Source: Onchocerca volvulus (lineage: Eukaryota > Nematoda > Chromadorea > Rhabditida > Onchocercidae). Taken from it: a DNA stretch of 64,000 nt. The DNA lies in contig HG738137.1 in the NCBI GenBank assembly GCA_000499405.2, positions 22,733,548-22,797,547 on the forward strand, read 5' to 3'. A program made the translations under genes and the position numbers. The notes below the pieces were generated by a model, which was not told the DNA's origin, searched no databases, and worked only from the letters and a program-made list of their open reading frames with translations. Below are positions 61,901-64,000 of this stretch, one piece after another; position 1 is the first letter of the stretch, and every line of letters begins with the position of its first letter.

Positions 61901-61917
61901 CATGCAGTAAATCCCAT
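58917..61917 (-). CDS. Secreted EndoU (poly-U-specific, placental protein 11-like) endoribonuclease, 8 exons, 311 aa
   Basis: Metal-dependent RNase of the XendoU family that cuts at uridylates. Exons: 61833-61917, 61599-61743, 60988-61102, 60654-60738, 60327-60451, 59679-59786, 59203-59343, 58917-59048, all GT-AG and in phase. The signal peptide is [17 protein letters not shown]. The EndoU domain fills the rest. The first catalytic histidine is H180 in [11 protein letters not shown]. The second is H195 in [13 protein letters not shown], where most members read GFHNW. The catalytic lysine is K236 in KFSWRNYIK. The hallmarks [18 protein letters not shown] and FVGTVYP close the fold. All three catalytic residues are present, so activity is expected. 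The start ATG follows a pyrimidine-rich CACATTAG, a likely trans-splice acceptor; an in-frame ATG lies further upstream. Confidence 0.93.
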
Positions 61918-62060
61918 TATCCCTATAAAATTGTTTGATATATCTAATGTGAAGCAAAACAATTTAAGTATTATCCAAGTTCGAGCCATCCTTCTCATAT
62001 CAATTTGTGTTGTTACATTTCATTTTATAAACGGAAAGTTTGATTTTGCTTTTCTGTTTC

Positions 62061-62981
62061 TTATTCGAAAGGGAAATACAAATGGTCATCTATAATCCTA
62101 TAGTTTGCAACTGCAAAGTTTGCAGGTTTACAAATTGTTTGATCAATCATAATTGTGTTTAAGGACATGCCATCAATTGCAAAGAAATCTGTTGCAGTAT
62201 GAATAAAATTTAAAAACACTTGATTCTGCTATGATAAGACATATATTTTTTAGATTATTTCATTTCAATTAATAATCCATCGAATAGATAGTAAAAACAA
62301 AGTCTCAAAATATTGTTTCTTTGTAATATATCTGAAGATAGTAAAAGATATCGATCTGTTTTCTGATTTCCTTCTTTTATAACATTAATTAGAAATAAAC
62401 GCTTCTTCAATAAATGTAGCTTAATTAGAAATAAATGTAAATTAAATTACGACTGTTACTTTACTAATAAAAACTAACTTGTCTTATAACAACATTCGGT
62501 AATGAAAATTTAATTTGCTCAGTAACTTCTACTCCAACAATGCAATAATCAGCTAAATAAAATAAATGTTGAAATTTAACTGAAGACGAAGTGAAATGGA
62601 GGTAGAGGTGGAGGTAGATATAGTTGCAGATTGTGATAGCTTAACGTATGATTAATGAATTCAGCTGTTTTTCATTTCAACAGTTGACAAATGAGAGTAA
62701 AATATTGAAACTTTCCATCATTCCATAAGTGTATGCTTAAGAAAATTATGATTTAATGCTAAAAATAATAGGTAAATGATGAAATTCTACTTAAATTTTA
62801 ATTATCTTTTATCATCAGGAACTAAAACATCTGCTCTGTTTCCGAAATTTTGTTGCCAACTCAAATCATTCGGAAACAAAAGTATACCAATATCGATCGG
62901 AGCGCTGAATTTTAAAAATATCAACAATTTGCCTTCAAATGATTTCTCACAGTGAAGCTTCACGAAACTTGGCCAGCAAGT
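62061..62981 (-). CDS. MAM-like domain protein, 3' part (5' end outside or unresolved)
   Basis: Exons: 62888-62981, 62479-62552, 62061-62225, ending TAA at 62061-62063; 110 residues are visible. The pieces read TCWPSFVKLHCEKSFEGK and LLIFLKFSAPIDI, then DYCIVGVEVTEQIKFSLPN, then a segment with FLNFIHTATDFFAIDGMSL and a Cys at DQTICKP. The last resembles the C-terminal strand pair of MAM domains (F---G------AIDDI-L---C), which are extracellular adhesion modules. The call is tentative because the N-terminal part is missing. The donor at 62887 (GTATAC) was chosen because it alone gives the right phase with a hydrophobic core. The gene ends only about 140 bases upstream of the EndoU start on the same strand, so operon-style co-transcription is possible. 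Confidence 0.55.
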
Positions 62982-64000
62982 CTAAGAAATCATTCGTTAT
63001 AGAATCATATAAAGCAATTCATTTAACGAACTTCATGAAATCAAATTCACTGTCTAAAGCTCTAAGATAGCAAATTTCTACAGATTTAGATTGCTTCAAC
63101 TTGTTTCTTGAATAGAGAAGTAAAATACAGATTAAAAATAATTGGGAATAACAGAAGTGTGAAAATTGTTCTAGAAAAAGAAAATTTCAAATATTTGTTC
63201 GATAACTTCGAAGGGAATTTAATTTCTCAAAAAAAAACTTAATTTTATACACAAAAAGCATAAGAAAGTAATCAAAGCAATAAAATGCAATGCCTCTCTG
63301 AGATTAAAATAAATGATACCGAAATGCATTCTTATATTCAGGCAAATATTCGCTTCTTTGAAAACATCAATAAACAAACAAACAAATAAAACCTAACTTG
63401 AATGCTTATTCTTTTTATTGCTTATATTTATGAATGTGAAAAATCGATAGTTAAGAGAGACGAACTTTCCAAAGAATGATTTTTCTATCTTTTATCATCA
63501 GGAACTAAAACATCTGCTCTGTTTCCGAAATTTTGTTGCCAACTCAAATCATTCGGAAACAAAAGTATACCAATATCGATCGGAGCGCTGAATTTTAAAA
63601 ATATCAACAATTTGCCTTCAAATGATTTCTCACAGTGAAGCTTCACGAAACTTGGCCAGCAAGTCTAAGAAATCATTCGTTATAGAATCATATAAAGCAA
63701 TTCATTTAACGAACTTCATGAAATCAAATTCACTGTCTAAAGCTCTAAGATAACAAATTTCTACAGATTTAGATTGCTTCAACTTGTTTCTTGATTAGAT
63801 AAGTAAAATACAGATTAAACATAATTGGGAATAACAAAAGTGTGAAAATTGTTCTAAAAAAAGAAAATTTCAAATATTTGTTTGATAACTTCGAAGGGAA
63901 TTTAAATTTCTCAAAAAAAAAAACTTGATTTTATACAGAAAAGTATAAGGAAGAAATCAAAGCAATAAAATGCAATGCCTTTTGGAAGAAATAAATGATA
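62803..64000. repeat. Tandem duplication of about 0.5 kb carrying a MAM-like exon
   Basis: Units are 62803-63316 and 63486 to the window end, offset 683. The first 300 bases of the units are nearly identical; the tail (AT-rich, with GCAATAAAATGCAATGCC) has several substitutions and small indels. The unique spacer is 63317-63485. More copies may follow beyond the window. Confidence 0.9.
63571..63664 (-). CDS. Duplicate copy of the MAM-like exon 62888-62981
   Basis: It lies exactly 683 bases to the right of its twin and encodes the same peptide, with intact acceptor (TTCTTAG) and GTATAC donor. It is part of the tandem duplication listed separately. Confidence 0.55.

Noticed and set aside
1..64000. 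tRNA, rRNA, CRISPR or bacterial operon structures
   Set aside because: By eye, no cloverleaf B-box pairs, rRNA-like segments or regularly spaced direct repeats were found. A tRNAscan-SE and Infernal run would be decisive.

Overview
The window is AT-rich eukaryotic DNA from a nematode, most likely a filarial (onchocercid) worm. Introns are numerous, and many 3' splice sites read TTTCAG, the nematode consensus. Poly-A/T tracts are frequent. Decayed pieces of what look like Wolbachia genes (murF, a HIT-family gene) lie among the worm genes. I saw no tRNA or rRNA gene, CRISPR array or intact bacterial operon. All exon models were built by hand from reading frame, splice signals and phase, without transcripts or database searches.

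Layout. 1-504 (+): 3' end of cytosolic glycerol-3-phosphate dehydrogenase. 3.09-3.29 kb (-): an unassigned coding-like exon. 5.0-12.9 kb (-): an 18-exon type II membrane ectonucleotide pyrophosphatase/phosphodiesterase (ENPP, 766 aa). 16.6-27.9 kb (-): a P-loop GTPase-like protein with two alternative last exons, each encoding a C-terminal membrane anchor (712 or 723 aa). 31.8 kb (-): a possible terminal exon of a small Cys-rich protein. 34.2-39.7 kb (-): a complete Cys-loop ligand-gated channel subunit of the ACC/LGC-46-like type (502 aa), which needs one GC-AG intron. 40.8-41.5 kb (-): a small gene of unknown family. 43.7-47.0 kb (-): a secreted 284-aa protein of unknown family, with repeats in its second intron. 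58.9-61.9 kb (-): a secreted EndoU endoribonuclease (311 aa). From 62.06 kb to the right edge (-): the 3' part of a MAM-like gene with a tandemly duplicated exon.

The 42-56 kb stretch is accessory. It holds two pairs of inverted dispersed repeats, bacterial-derived pseudogenes (murF on -, HIT and an unidentified one on +), a degenerate long-period tandem array (51.2-53.7 kb) and degenerate Helitron fragments (54.2-55.7 kb).

Except for the first gene, all confident host genes lie on the minus strand. They are widely spaced and share no obvious pathway. Several products are secreted or surface-exposed (ENPP ectoenzyme, EndoU, the 284-aa protein, the channel).
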